Origin: Candidatus Kapaibacterium thiocyanatum
Lineage (GTDB): Bacteria; Bacteroidota; Ignavibacteria; Kapaibacteriales; Kapaibacteriaceae
Direction of reading: 5' to 3'
DNA length: 64,000 nucleotides
Assembly (NCBI GenBank): GCA_001899175.1
Contig: MKVH01000024.1
Span: forward strand, 248,001-312,000
Of this stretch, positions 55,476 through 64,000 are shown one piece after another. Each line of letters starts with the position of its first letter. Position 1 is the first letter of the stretch. The position numbers and the translations under genes were made by a program. The notes beneath the pieces are model-generated. The model ran no database searches. It saw only the letters and a program-made list of their open reading frames with translations, and was not told where the DNA came from.

Positions 55476-56942
55476 ATGCAGATACATCTATACAATACCC
55501 TTAGCCGCTCCATAGAGCCCTTCAGTCCGCTTCACGCCGATCATATCCGAATGTATTCCTGCGGACCGACCGTCTACAATGTGGCTCATATCGGAAACAT
55601 GCGTTCGTTCCTCTCCGCCGACATCATCCAGCGTACGCTGCGTATGGCGGGTGGGTACGACGTCCGGTGGGTGATGAACATCACGGATATCGACGACAAG
55701 ACGATCCGCGACAGCGCCATCGGTTCGGCACGCTGGACCGAGGCCATGGGGCCGCAGACGGACGATGCTCGTGCCAATCTGCGTCTGTTCACCGAGTATT
55801 ACGAACGCGAGTTCCTCGCCGACATCTCCGCACTCGGTATCCGGAAGGAACACTTCTTCGCCAATCCCAGAGCTACGGACTTCATCGATCACATGCAGGG
55901 CCTGATCCGCGATATCGTCGGAGCAGGCTATGGCTACGTCAGCGACGGCTCTGTCTATTTCAACGTGAACGCCTACAGGAAGGGTCATCCGTACGGAAGA
56001 CTGTTCTCGATCGACGCCGAGCATTTCCGCGAAGGCGTGCGTATCGACGCCGACGAATACGACCGTGAATCGGTGAGCGACTTCGTTCTCTGGAAGGGGC
56101 GCAAGGGCGGCGAGCCGTACTGGGACTTCGACATCGACGGCGCATCGCTTCCGGGGCGTCCGGGCTGGCACATCGAGTGCTCGGCCATGTCGAAGGAACT
56201 GCTGGGCCTTCCCCTGGACATACACACGGGGGGCGTGGATCTGCGCTTCCCCCATCACGAAGACGAACTGGCCCAGTGCACGGCAGGATATCACGTTCCC
56301 GAACAGGCGCGCTTCTGGTGCCATAACGAGTTCCTCGAGGTCGAAGGGAAGAAGATGAGCAAGTCGCTCGGCAACTTCTTCACGCTGAGGGATCTGATGG
56401 CGCAAGGACTCGATGCGCTCGACATCCGCTTCGCCATGCTGAGTTCGCATTACAGGTCCGTTTATAATTTCACGTTCGATGGTCTGCGGGCCGCCGGTGT
56501 GGCGCGCAGGAAGGTGCAGGACTACGTCTGGGACCTTCTCGAACGCAGTGCGGTCGACGGCAAGCCGTCCGGCGATCATCCGGGAGAGGAGCTGCGAACG
56601 CGGTTCTTCACGGAGCTCGTCCAGGACGTCCATACGCCGAAGGCCCTCGCAGAGCTCTTCTCCTTCATCAACGCGTGGCCTGCCGCCACCGTTCAGCCAC
56701 AGGATGCGGCTGCCATCATCGAAACGCTGAAGACCATCAACGGCATCTTCGACGTATGGGTCTTCTCGCCTCGTCCCGTCGTCGTCGTTCCCGATGACGT
56801 GCGTTCCGTCGCCGACGAACGTTGGGCTGCGCGTACCGCACGCGATTGGGCCGAAGCCGATCGCCTGCGCGGTGTGCTCGGGGAACTGGGATGGACGATG
56901 CTCGACGGCAAGGACGGCTACAGTCTCGAACGTCTGTCATGA
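55476..56942 (+). CDS. cysS: Cysteinyl-tRNA synthetase
   Basis: The 488-residue class I synthetase has zinc-binding Cys29 in YSCGPTVYNVAHIGN with the HIGN motif at 38-41, then VRWVMNITDIDDKTI, GRPGWHIECSAMSKE with the second zinc cysteine, GGVDLRFPHHEDELAQC and the KMSKSLGNF loop. It charges tRNA-Cys. The start chosen at 55476 lies directly downstream of a promoter-like element; an upstream TTG/ATG extension is rejected. Its stop overlaps the next gene by ATGA. Confidence 0.96.
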   Translation: MQIHLYNTLSRSIEPFSPLHADHIRMYSCGPTVYNVAHIGNMRSFLSADIIQRTLRMAGGYDVRWVMNITDIDDKTIRDSAIGSARWTEAMGPQTDDARANLRLFTEYYEREFLADISALGIRKEHFFANPRATDFIDHMQGLIRDIVGAGYGYVSDGSVYFNVNAYRKGHPYGRLFSIDAEHFREGVRIDADEYDRESVSDFVLWKGRKGGEPYWDFDIDGASLPGRPGWHIECSAMSKELLGLPLDIHTGGVDLRFPHHEDELAQCTAGYHVPEQARFWCHNEFLEVEGKKMSKSLGNFFTLRDLMAQGLDALDIRFAMLSSHYRSVYNFTFDGLRAAGVARRKVQDYVWDLLERSAVDGKPSGDHPGEELRTRFFTELVQDVHTPKALAELFSFINAWPAATVQPQDAAAIIETLKTINGIFDVWVFSPRPVVVVPDDVRSVADERWAARTARDWAEADRLRGVLGELGWTMLDGKDGYSLERLS

Positions 56943-57763
56943 GCCTGGTCGTGACGATCGTCGGTGTCGGACGCGTCGGTGGCGCCCTCGCACGGCGGTT
57001 GCGCGATGCAGGACGTTCCGTCGTCGAAGTACGACGGAACGATTTCGACGCATGGTCATCGTCCGCGACGGCCATCGGCGACGTTCTCGTCATCGCCGTG
57101 AAGGATTCCGTGCTGCGCAGTGTGGTGGAAACGATCGCCGCACGGCGTGGTGCCGCTCTCACCCGTACGCTCGTCGTTCATGTGAACGGATCGCTCGGCG
57201 TCGACATTCTGGCGCCCTGTCGTGATGCGGGAGCGATGACGGCTGCCGCACATCCGTTCCAGACGTTCGGTGACGACGATCCCTCCGCACTCGACGGTAT
57301 CGGATGGGGGGTGGAATGCGATGAAGCCTCGTGGACTGCATGCCGCACCTTCGTCGAATCTTCAGGAGGGCGTCCGGTACGACTGAAGGACATGACGCCA
57401 GAACGTAAGCGTGTCTATCATGCCTCGGCCGTGGCAGCGTCGAACTTCACCTATGCGGCGTATGAACTCGGACGACGTCTCGCAGAGGCTGCCGGCATTC
57501 CCGCCGATATCTTTCTCGCGCCCATCATGGAGCGTACGCAGCGCAATGCAGTCGATGCATTGGAGAAGGGACTGCCCTTCGCGATGACGGGCCCCGTCGT
57601 ACGTGGCGATGCGGAAGGCGTGCGTCTTCAACTCGAAGCCATTCCACGGGAGCTCCGAGACGTCTACCGTCATTGCAGTCTGGCGTTGCTGGCTACGGCC
57701 GCCGACAGGCTCGATGCGGAGACGGTCGAAACGTTACGGACAATCCTGTCCAGCAATCGATGA
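56939..57763 (+). CDS. Rossmann-like and DUF2520-domain protein
   Basis: The 274-residue protein has an N-terminal NAD(P)-binding Rossmann fold (VTIVGVGRVGGALARRLRDAGRSV, VLVIAVKDSVLRSVVETI), HPFQTFGDDD, and a C-terminal helical DUF2520 domain (VYHASAVAASNFTYAAYELGRRLAEAAG, ALTGPVVRGD-type AMTGPVVRGD). Relatives are oxidoreductase-like proteins related to ProC/IlvC, with unclear substrate. It is coupled to cysS by ATGA overlap and ends 12 bases before the convergent rpe gene. Confidence 0.85.
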   Translation: MSLVVTIVGVGRVGGALARRLRDAGRSVVEVRRNDFDAWSSSATAIGDVLVIAVKDSVLRSVVETIAARRGAALTRTLVVHVNGSLGVDILAPCRDAGAMTAAAHPFQTFGDDDPSALDGIGWGVECDEASWTACRTFVESSGGRPVRLKDMTPERKRVYHASAVAASNFTYAAYELGRRLAEAAGIPADIFLAPIMERTQRNAVDALEKGLPFAMTGPVVRGDAEGVRLQLEAIPRELRDVYRHCSLALLATAADRLDAETVETLRTILSSNR

Positions 57764-57775
57764 GGATGCTGTTCC

Positions 57776-58447
57776 TCAGCGTTCTGCAGCAGCCCGCATC
57801 GTACGGATGTTGGCCGAAAGATCGCCGCCGAACAATCCACTGCCGCTGACGATGATGTTGGCTCCGGCGTCGACGACGCTTCGCACGTTGTCGATCTTCA
57901 CGCCGCCGTCGACTTCGATCTCGACGGAAGAGAGTCCGTTGTTGTCCAGCCATGTGCGAAGACGTTCGCAACGGGAGAGGAAGGACGGAATGAAGGATTG
58001 TCCGCCGAATCCGGGATTCACGCTCATGAGCAGGATGAAGTCCGCCTCGCCGGCCGCTGCCATTGCCGTCTCGATCGGCGTGACGGGATTGAGGACGACT
58101 CCGGGTCTGCATCCGAGCTCACGGATGCGTGTGAGCGTACGATGGAGATGATGGGCGACTTCGGCATGGACGCTGATCCACGACGCCCCTGCAGCCGCGA
58201 AATCCTCGATGTAGTCGTCGGGATTGGTGATCATGAGATGGCAGTCCATCGGCAGCGAGGTGACGGGCTTCAGGGCGCGTACGACGAGGGGGCCGATGGT
58301 GATGTTCGGTACGAAATGGCCGTCCATGACGTCGACGTGCAGGATGTCCGCACCGCCTTCTTCGCAGCGACGGACGTCGTCGGCCAGCCTGGCGAAGTCG
58401 GCGGAAAGAAGCGATGGTGCGATACGGATGGGATGCGATGATGTCAT
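57776..58447 (-). CDS. rpe: Ribulose-phosphate 3-epimerase
   Basis: The 223-residue TIM-barrel protein has IAPSLLSADFARLADDV, HVDVMDGHFVPNITIGP, MDCHLMITNPDDYI, MSVNPGFGGQSFIP, EVDGGVKIDN and GSGLFGG, carrying the metal-binding His and Asp residues of Rpe. It interconverts ribulose-5-P and xylulose-5-P in the pentose phosphate pathway. The start at 58447 begins MTSSHPIRIAPSLLSADF; an upstream start would overlap the aldo/keto reductase gene. It is the last gene of a three-gene minus run. Confidence 0.96.
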   Translation of the reverse strand: MTSSHPIRIAPSLLSADFARLADDVRRCEEGGADILHVDVMDGHFVPNITIGPLVVRALKPVTSLPMDCHLMITNPDDYIEDFAAAGASWISVHAEVAHHLHRTLTRIRELGCRPGVVLNPVTPIETAMAAAGEADFILLMSVNPGFGGQSFIPSFLSRCERLRTWLDNNGLSSVEIEVDGGVKIDNVRSVVDAGANIIVSGSGLFGGDLSANIRTMRAAAER

Positions 58448-58452
58448 GGTGA

Positions 58453-59799
58453 TCAGGCCGAGAGTCGTTGTAGTTGTGCCGCTACGCGCATCCACGTCGT
58501 GCGGTGGATGGCGACGGCCGGAAGGTTCAATGTCGCGAAGACGTCGTCGACGTAGTCGGGGCGGCGCATGCCGACGAGGACGGTATCGACGCCGACGGTG
58601 CAGCGCAATGCATGTAGTGCGATGTGCTGCAATCGTGTATCGAGGGGCAGGCCGAACTCATCCGCGAGGGATGTACGCAGTTCCTCGAGGCTGTCGTTCT
58701 CCTGCGAAGCGTAGAGTACGGAGATGTCGTCCAGGACGTTCGACAGACCTTCGGCATAGGTGCGGACGAGTGTGCCATCGGTGCTGTGCCCGGCCATGAA
58801 CAGTGCGGCGTCGCACCGCGGATCGAGATACTGCGAGCGGACGTCGTTCCAGTGCGGGAGGCTCTGGAACGAACGCCATGACGAACAGAGTGCCGAGGCG
58901 CAGCGGAAGACTTCCTGTACGTCCGTCATCTGTTGCGGCGAGAGCTTCGTGTTCGCCAGCACGACCTGCATGGCGTCGTGTTCCGTCCGTTCCAGTTCAT
59001 GGATGCGTTGTTCGACGATGGCCGGATCCGGTTGATGCAGCGGTGTGGGATGCGTCACGAGACGAATCAGATCGTTGCCGATGATGGCGTTGAGGGGACG
59101 ATTGATCAGGACCCTGATGCCGGCGTCGCGTGCGACGTCCAGGACGCTGTACGTTCCATCCCGATGGTTCAGCGTCGTTGCCGCATGATGCTCGACGAGA
59201 TTCATCGGTAACTGGATCCAGCGGAAATGGTGGCGATCACCGGCGACATCCGCGGCACAGCCGAGGCACACGTCCAGTGAGACGAAGTCGGGATCGCCGG
59301 CTTCGCCCGGAAAGGTGTTCGACGAAATTCCATAGGATTCGATCCGGCCTGCCTGTACCTGTTCTTCGAGCCAGGCGAACGATGCACGCAGGCGTCGTGC
59401 GAACTCATCGCGTGCGTCGGCGACCGCCATGCCGTCATGATGCGCACGGGCGAGGAAGTATTCGGGATTGTGCAGCAGGAGGGTGTCGATCGACGTGCGT
59501 CGCAGGCGTTCCAGCGAGCGCGCGAGCTGGTCTTCGAGGAAGTCGGGATGGATGCAATGCCATGTGCCGTCGGCGATCGCACTCGTTTCGGGGAAGCTGC
59601 CGCTGCGGCTGTAGCCTGCCTTGGTCACGACGGCCGGAACGTCGAAGTGCCCCACGAGGCGCTCGCTCGCGCCATCGCCGTAGTTCGCGGACGTATCGAC
59701 GAGCTGGACGCCGCGTTCGAGAGCATGGCGCAATGCCGCTTCATGCGTCGCGTCGCCCTCGGCGATGCGGTAGCCTCCGAAGCCGAAGGGGAAGGACAT
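58453..59799 (-). CDS. Aldo/keto-reductase-family protein with extended C-terminus
   Basis: The 448-residue protein has the AKR tetrad: Asp35 and Tyr40 in VDTSANYGDGASERLVG, Lys60 in VVTKAGY and His111 in LLLHNPEYF, on a TIM barrel that normally takes about 320 residues. The extra 120 residues form inserts and a helical tail rather than a second recognised domain (TKLSPQQMTDVQEVFRCASAL, NVLDDISVLYASQE). It may reduce aldehydes or sugars; it lies between rpe and a small exported protein, 1 base from the latter. The usual AKR length makes this an unusual variant. Confidence 0.85.
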   Translation of the reverse strand: MSFPFGFGGYRIAEGDATHEAALRHALERGVQLVDTSANYGDGASERLVGHFDVPAVVTKAGYSRSGSFPETSAIADGTWHCIHPDFLEDQLARSLERLRRTSIDTLLLHNPEYFLARAHHDGMAVADARDEFARRLRASFAWLEEQVQAGRIESYGISSNTFPGEAGDPDFVSLDVCLGCAADVAGDRHHFRWIQLPMNLVEHHAATTLNHRDGTYSVLDVARDAGIRVLINRPLNAIIGNDLIRLVTHPTPLHQPDPAIVEQRIHELERTEHDAMQVVLANTKLSPQQMTDVQEVFRCASALCSSWRSFQSLPHWNDVRSQYLDPRCDAALFMAGHSTDGTLVRTYAEGLSNVLDDISVLYASQENDSLEELRTSLADEFGLPLDTRLQHIALHALRCTVGVDTVLVGMRRPDYVDDVFATLNLPAVAIHRTTWMRVAAQLQRLSA

Positions 59800-59800
59800 G

Positions 59801-60364
59801 CTATCGCCCTCCGCTCGAAAGACCGAACTGCAATCCGAACGGCGTCTTGCCGCCGTCGACGGTATAGATGTTGGCCACGACGGCCAGCTGAAGTCTGAGG
59901 TTCGTGAACAGCTCCATCGTCATGCCTACGCCGTTCATCGACGCCGCACCGAAGACGAGGGTCTGGTCCGTGAAGAAGTTGAAGCCCGTCAATCCGCTGT
60001 TCGACGTCATGGCGAGGCCGACCTGCGTGAAGGCGAAGCCGCCGAGGCGTCCATCGCCGATGAAGAACCATGACGGACCTCCGACGATGGCGAGCAGATC
60101 GCGTCTGCCGATGCCGGATCCCATCAGGCCGAGCCCCATCCACCACCGACGGTCTTCATCCAGTGCGGAGAAGCCCTGGAAGCCGAAACCGAAGTTCGGT
60201 GTGTTGCCGGGAGGAGTCCATGTGCGCTGGATACTCAGAAGGGCCCAGCTCGACGACGGACCGGAGTCGGAACCGAGTTCCGTTTGAGCCGAGATGGTGC
60301 CGATCATCAGCAGCGAGGTCAGCACTGCGAGGGTGCGGCGGACGAAGGAAGAGGAAGGGGTCAT
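59801..60364 (-). CDS. Small exported beta-rich protein
   Basis: The 187-residue protein has a signal peptide (RRTLAVLTSLLMIGTISAQ). The mature part is rich in Gly, Phe and Trp with alternating strands (NFGFGFQGFSALDEDRRWW, LGLMGSGIGRR, GRLGGFAFTQVGLAM, MELFTNLRLQLAVVANIYTV), the pattern of a small outer-membrane barrel. Family not recognised. It starts the run that continues with the aldo/keto reductase 1 base later and rpe. Confidence 0.7.
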   Translation of the reverse strand: MTPSSSFVRRTLAVLTSLLMIGTISAQTELGSDSGPSSSWALLSIQRTWTPPGNTPNFGFGFQGFSALDEDRRWWMGLGLMGSGIGRRDLLAIVGGPSWFFIGDGRLGGFAFTQVGLAMTSNSGLTGFNFFTDQTLVFGAASMNGVGMTMELFTNLRLQLAVVANIYTVDGGKTPFGLQFGLSSGGR

Positions 60365-60462
60365 CGTCCTGCGAATATGCTGAATTGTCGTGGCTTCTCG
60401 GCCGTGGGTCGTATCATTGCAGCTTGTCCCCGACATCGCAATCAGACATCAGGTATACACCG

Positions 60463-61590
60463 ATGAACATCATCCGCGCGCTGCGCACACCGTTACTCGT
60501 CGCCGTTTCCGGTCTCGTGTTCGCATCCTGTGCGAGCGACTCCACCAATCCCGGTCAGGCAACCATCGTCCGCAAGAACGTCTCGTCATTGAGCGCACAG
60601 GAACGCAAGGACTTCACCGATGCCATCCTCAAGCTGAAGCAGACGCCGAGTCCGTTCGACGTGCGATACAATTACTACGACCAGTTCGTGGCATGGCACC
60701 TCGAAGCCTTCTACTGCAATGCTCATCCCGATCATTCCTCGTATCCGGCACATATGAATCCGGCCTTCCTGCCATGGCACCGGACCTTCCTGCGTCTGTT
60801 CGAGAAGGCCCTGCGTGACGTCAGCGGCAAGGACGTAGCGATTCCGTACTGGGACTGGACGGAATCGGGATCGGCCGACAGGGTGTTCACGGACGACTTC
60901 ATGGGCGGCGACGGCGATGCATCCGACGGCTATGCCGTGAAGACCGGTCCCTTCCGCAAGGGGAGTTTCCCGATCGCGATCACGGACACGGACGACATCG
61001 ATTCGATTCACGTCGACGTGGACACGGAGCCCAATCCCGTGCCGTATCTCACGCGCGGGATGAGGACGTTCCTCGACAAGACGGTCTATCTGCCGACGAC
61101 GGACGAGATCGCGCAGACGCTGGATATCTCGACCTACGACAGCGCACCGTGGGATTCTTCCGTGGATTCGGTGAAGAGCTTCCGCAATTCGCTCGAAGGC
61201 TGGCGTGGCGTGCGCGGCGACACATGCGAGAACGGATTGATGGACGTCATCCCGATTCCCGGCCAACGCCGTTCGACGCAGCATAACATCGTCCACATCT
61301 GGGTGGGTGGCATCTTCAAGGTCGGCGACAAGACCGTATCCGGTAACATGACGCAGGCCACGTCGCCCAATGACCCCGTGTTCTGGATTCATCACTCGAA
61401 CATCGACCGTATCTGGTCGGCCTGGCTCAGGCGTCATGGCCGCACCTACGTGCCTGCCAGCGGCGGTCGTACGGGAACGAATCTCAACGACGTGATGCCG
61501 CCGTTCCAGGCGTCGGCTCCGGGCTACAACACGCCGTCCCAGGTCCTCGATGAAGAGGCCGTGGGATACCGCTACGAACAGCTTCCGTGA
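60463..61590 (+). CDS. Tyrosinase-family binuclear copper lipoprotein
   Basis: The 375-residue protein has a lipoprotein signal (LLVAVSGLVFASC, acylated Cys23). Copper ligands are complete: CuA H79, H97 and H106 (HMNPAFLPWHRTFL), CuB H274, H278 (STQHNIVHIW) and H311 (DPVFWIHHSNIDRIW), matching the Prosite tyrosinase pattern. IPYWDWTESG and LRRHGR are family-typical. It would oxidise phenols or catechols with O2 on the outer face of a membrane. No tyrosinase chaperone (MelC1) is adjacent. Confidence 0.92.
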   Translation: MNIIRALRTPLLVAVSGLVFASCASDSTNPGQATIVRKNVSSLSAQERKDFTDAILKLKQTPSPFDVRYNYYDQFVAWHLEAFYCNAHPDHSSYPAHMNPAFLPWHRTFLRLFEKALRDVSGKDVAIPYWDWTESGSADRVFTDDFMGGDGDASDGYAVKTGPFRKGSFPIAITDTDDIDSIHVDVDTEPNPVPYLTRGMRTFLDKTVYLPTTDEIAQTLDISTYDSAPWDSSVDSVKSFRNSLEGWRGVRGDTCENGLMDVIPIPGQRRSTQHNIVHIWVGGIFKVGDKTVSGNMTQATSPNDPVFWIHHSNIDRIWSAWLRRHGRTYVPASGGRTGTNLNDVMPPFQASAPGYNTPSQVLDEEAVGYRYEQLP

Positions 61591-61647
61591 CGTACATCCG
61601 TCATCGGAACCCTACGATGTGAAACCAATCATCCGACCGACATCAAC

Positions 61648-62661
61648 ATGGAAACGGCACAACAACAGCGCAAGGTCATTCTCTCCGGTATGCAACCATC
61701 CGGTGAGCTCACGATAGGACATATCGCCGGAGCGCTGCGGAACTGGGCACGGTTGCAGGAAGAATTCGATTCGCTGTTCTGCATCGTGGACCAGCACGCC
61801 ATCACCGTCCGCCAGGAGCCGGCCAAGCTGCGCAGGCGTACGCTCGATCTCGCTGCCATGTATCAGGCCGGTGGAGTCGATCCCGATCGTAGCATGATCT
61901 TCGTCCAGAGCCACGTCGCCGAACACTCGCAGCTGATGTGGGTGCTCACGTGCCTTACGGGCTACGGAGAATGCTCGCGGATGACGCAGTTCAAGGACAA
62001 GAGCGCCCAGCATTCCGATAACGTCAACGTCGGTCTCTTCACCTATCCGGTCCTGATGGCCGCTGACATCCTGCTCTACAACGCCGATCTCGTGCCGGTA
62101 GGACAGGATCAGAAGCAGCATCTCGAACTCGCACGCAATCTGGCCGAGCGTTTCAACCATCACTACTCGCCCACGTTCACCGTGCCCGAGCCGTACATTC
62201 CCGAAGTGGGTGGACGTATCATGTCGCTGCAGGAGCCCACGCGCAAGATGTCGAAGTCCGATCCCAACGAGAAGGCGTCGATCTTCCTCACGGACACCGA
62301 CGACGAGATCCGGAACAAGATCAAACGCGCCGTGACGGATTCCGGCACCGAGATCCGCTACGACGAAGCGACCGGCCCGGGCATCTCCAATCTCATGTCG
62401 CTCTATCACATCGCCACGGGCAGGACGTTCGCCGAGATCGAGCGGGAGTTCGCGGGATCGACGGGATATGCTCCCTTCAAGGAAGCCGTCGGTGAGGCCG
62501 TGGCAGCCTACGTGCGTCCCATCCGCGAGCGGTTCATGGCCCTGCGGGCCGACGAGGAAGCCCTGCGGACCGTGCTGCGCCGTGGCGCCGAACATGCCCG
62601 CGAACGCGCACGCAAGACTCTCCGCAAGGTCTACAAGAAAACGGGCTTCGTGGAGCTGTAG
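61648..62661 (+). CDS. trpS: Tryptophanyl-tRNA synthetase
   Basis: The 337-residue class I synthetase has SGMQPSGELTIGHIAGAL with the HIGH-like motif, YPVLMAADILLYNADLVPVGQDQKQH for tryptophan binding, and the KMSKSDPNEKASI loop. Standard length. It charges tRNA-Trp. There is no Shine-Dalgarno sequence in the 57-base gap after the tyrosinase gene. Confidence 0.97.
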   Translation: METAQQQRKVILSGMQPSGELTIGHIAGALRNWARLQEEFDSLFCIVDQHAITVRQEPAKLRRRTLDLAAMYQAGGVDPDRSMIFVQSHVAEHSQLMWVLTCLTGYGECSRMTQFKDKSAQHSDNVNVGLFTYPVLMAADILLYNADLVPVGQDQKQHLELARNLAERFNHHYSPTFTVPEPYIPEVGGRIMSLQEPTRKMSKSDPNEKASIFLTDTDDEIRNKIKRAVTDSGTEIRYDEATGPGISNLMSLYHIATGRTFAEIEREFAGSTGYAPFKEAVGEAVAAYVRPIRERFMALRADEEALRTVLRRGAEHARERARKTLRKVYKKTGFVEL

Positions 62662-62757
62662 CCGGTCCGGTGGACAACCTTCCTACGGTACTTCCGCAGC
62701 AGTTCGCGATTTTTGTGGAATCACCATCGCTTGTTGTTCACCACACGCCGCCCGACC

Positions 62758-63003
62758 ATGCCAACCTACGACTATCATTGCGCCACGTGCGGTAAGGATT
62801 TCGAGGTCATCCAGTCGATGAAGGACGAGCCGCTGACGCATTGTCCTCCCGACGAATGTCCCCTGGCCGACAAGGGCAAGGGGAACGTGGAGCGTCGGTT
62901 CTCCGCCGGTGGAGGAGTGATCTACAAGGGTGGAGGATTCTACCTGACCGATTATGTCCGCAAGGGCAAGGATTCTTCCTCAAGTAGCGGCTCCGATTCA
63001 TGA
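62758..63003 (+). CDS. FmdB-type zinc-ribbon protein
   Basis: The 81-residue protein begins MPTYDYHCATCGKDFEV, with zinc-binding cysteines C8, C11, C29 and C34, then RRFSAGGGVIYKGGGFYLTDY and a Ser-rich tail. FmdB-like zinc ribbons are putative regulators or RNA/DNA-binding proteins. Its stop overlaps the start of the helicase gene by ATGA. ATG 62758 is chosen by homology over the ATG 45 bases upstream. Confidence 0.88.
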   Translation: MPTYDYHCATCGKDFEVIQSMKDEPLTHCPPDECPLADKGKGNVERRFSAGGGVIYKGGGFYLTDYVRKGKDSSSSSGSDS

Positions 63004-64000
63004 CCCTGCAACTCGTTCCCTTGACGTCTCCCGCATCCGACCTGCTCGAAGGCCTGAACGATGCACAACGGACCGCCGTATCGCATACGGAAGGCCCGCT
63101 GCTCATCATCGCCGGTGCAGGATCGGGCAAGACGCGCGTCCTGACCTATCGTATCGCCTACCTCCTGCGGATGGGTGTGCATCCGTCGCACCTGCTCGCA
63201 TTGACGTTCACCAACAAGGCCGCGCAGGAGATGAAGGAGCGTATCTCCCATCTCGTCGGTCAGGCACAGTCGAAGGCCATCTGGGCGGGAACGTTCCACG
63301 CCATCTTCGCACGGATCCTGCGTCAGCAGGCCGAGCGCATCGGCTACACGAACAGCTTCACCATCTACGATACCGACGATTCCCTCGGTGCCATCAAGGC
63401 CGTGATGAACGCTCTCGGCGTGTCGCAGCAGGTGCTGCCGCCGCAGGGCGTACGCGGGCGCATCTCCGCCGCGAAGAATGCCATGATTCCGTGGCAGGAA
63501 TATGCGCGCAATGCCGATACGATCATCGACAAGCAGACGGGGCAGATCTACGAGGAATACGAGAAACGTCTGCGCCAGAGCAATGCGATGGACTTCGACG
63601 ATCTCCTCCTCAACATGATCCGGCTGCTGGAGAATCATTCCGACGTCCTCGACCAGTATCAGGACCGGTTCCGGTACCTGCTGGTGGACGAGTACCAGGA
63701 CACGAACCGTGCCCAGTACAAGGTCGTCAACATGCTCGCGCGCAAGTACAGGAACATCTGCGTGGTCGGGGACGACGCCCAGAGTATCTACCGGTGGCGC
63801 GGCGCCGATATCCGCAACATCCTCGACTTCGAGCGGGACTACACGGACGCGACCGTCGTGCGCCTGGAACAGAACTATCGTTCCACCAAGGTCATCCTCG
63901 CCGCCGCCGACAGCGTCATCCGCAACAACCGCAAGCAACTGAAGAAGAAGCTGTGGACGGACAACGTCGAAGGCGAGAAGATCACCGTCCTGGCCTGCCG
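63000..64000 (+). CDS. UvrD/PcrA-family DNA helicase, N-terminal part (3' truncated)
   Basis: The first 333 residues are present, and the frame runs off the window. Visible motifs are the Q-motif LNDAQRTAV, Walker A GAGSGKTR, motif Ia LTFTNKAAQEM, GTFHAIFARIL, motif II DEYQDTN, QSIYRWRGAD and EQNYRST. This is a superfamily 1A helicase of the UvrD/PcrA/Rep group used in repair and replication restart. The start is in an ATGA overlap with the zinc-ribbon gene. The exact subgroup needs the missing C-terminus. Confidence 0.93.
   Translation, partial: MTLQLVPLTSPASDLLEGLNDAQRTAVSHTEGPLLIIAGAGSGKTRVLTYRIAYLLRMGVHPSHLLALTFTNKAAQEMKERISHLVGQAQSKAIWAGTFHAIFARILRQQAERIGYTNSFTIYDTDDSLGAIKAVMNALGVSQQVLPPQGVRGRISAAKNAMIPWQEYARNADTIIDKQTGQIYEEYEKRLRQSNAMDFDDLLLNMIRLLENHSDVLDQYQDRFRYLLVDEYQDTNRAQYKVVNMLARKYRNICVVGDDAQSIYRWRGADIRNILDFERDYTDATVVRLEQNYRSTKVILAAADSVIRNNRKQLKKKLWTDNVEGEKITVLAC

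Overview
The window is a GC-rich bacterial chromosome segment, densely coded on both strands. It most resembles a member of the Bacteroidota/Chlorobiota assemblage (Kapabacteria or Ignavibacteria-like). The evidence is two proteins with type IX secretion (T9SS) C-terminal sorting domains, a T9SS plug protein, a lamin-tail/FlgD-like surface protein, several exact matches to the Bacteroidota promoter element TAnnTTTG, and frequent starts without a Shine-Dalgarno sequence. The lineage call is inference. No rRNA, tRNA, CRISPR array, insertion sequence or prophage was seen.

Layout. 1-8.6 kb is mixed: the end of a T9SS cargo gene, free-methionine-sulfoxide reductase, an AT-richer patch with two small paralogous secreted proteins and a thioredoxin/propeller protein, a TetR regulator overlapping fabF, a lamin-tail protein, and an isolated Abi-C-type gene. 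8.6-12 kb carries ppk and a LolC/E-type permease. 12.1-17.5 kb (minus strand) is lepA followed by three chained signal peptidases and hemW. 17.7-19.1 kb is a T9SS propeller protein. 19.2-28.7 kb (minus strand) is a long housekeeping and envelope run: an SRPBCC/GyrI-like gene, a membrane protein, a small protein, era, bamD, a thioesterase, the T9SS plug, ruvB, a VOC protein, proS and an ankyrin protein.

29.3-43.8 kb is the least explained part. A two-gene minus-strand operon encodes giant proteins of 1689 and 1453 residues that I do not recognise. It is divergent from a secreted RCC1-repeat protein and an outer-membrane beta-barrel protein. The shared 213-bp control region has promoter-like elements on both strands and an inverted repeat. 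This is the best candidate for an undescribed system.

44-64 kb returns to conserved genes: two multi-parvulin periplasmic chaperones, murC, a nitrilase-family amidase and a PAP2 phosphatase (minus strand); asd, manC, a small gene, hutI and a Tat-exported LigB-like protein; a possible gene remnant; cysS and a DUF2520 protein; rpe, an aldo/keto reductase and a small exported protein; a tyrosinase-like lipoprotein; trpS, an FmdB-type zinc ribbon and the start of a UvrD/PcrA helicase.

How it fits together. Envelope biogenesis dominates: three signal peptidases, a Lol-type permease, BamD, two SurA-like chaperones, murC and the T9SS plug together supply the export and assembly route that the many secreted and T9SS proteins here would use. 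At least twelve junctions are ATGA overlaps, so translational coupling is a general organising principle of the region.
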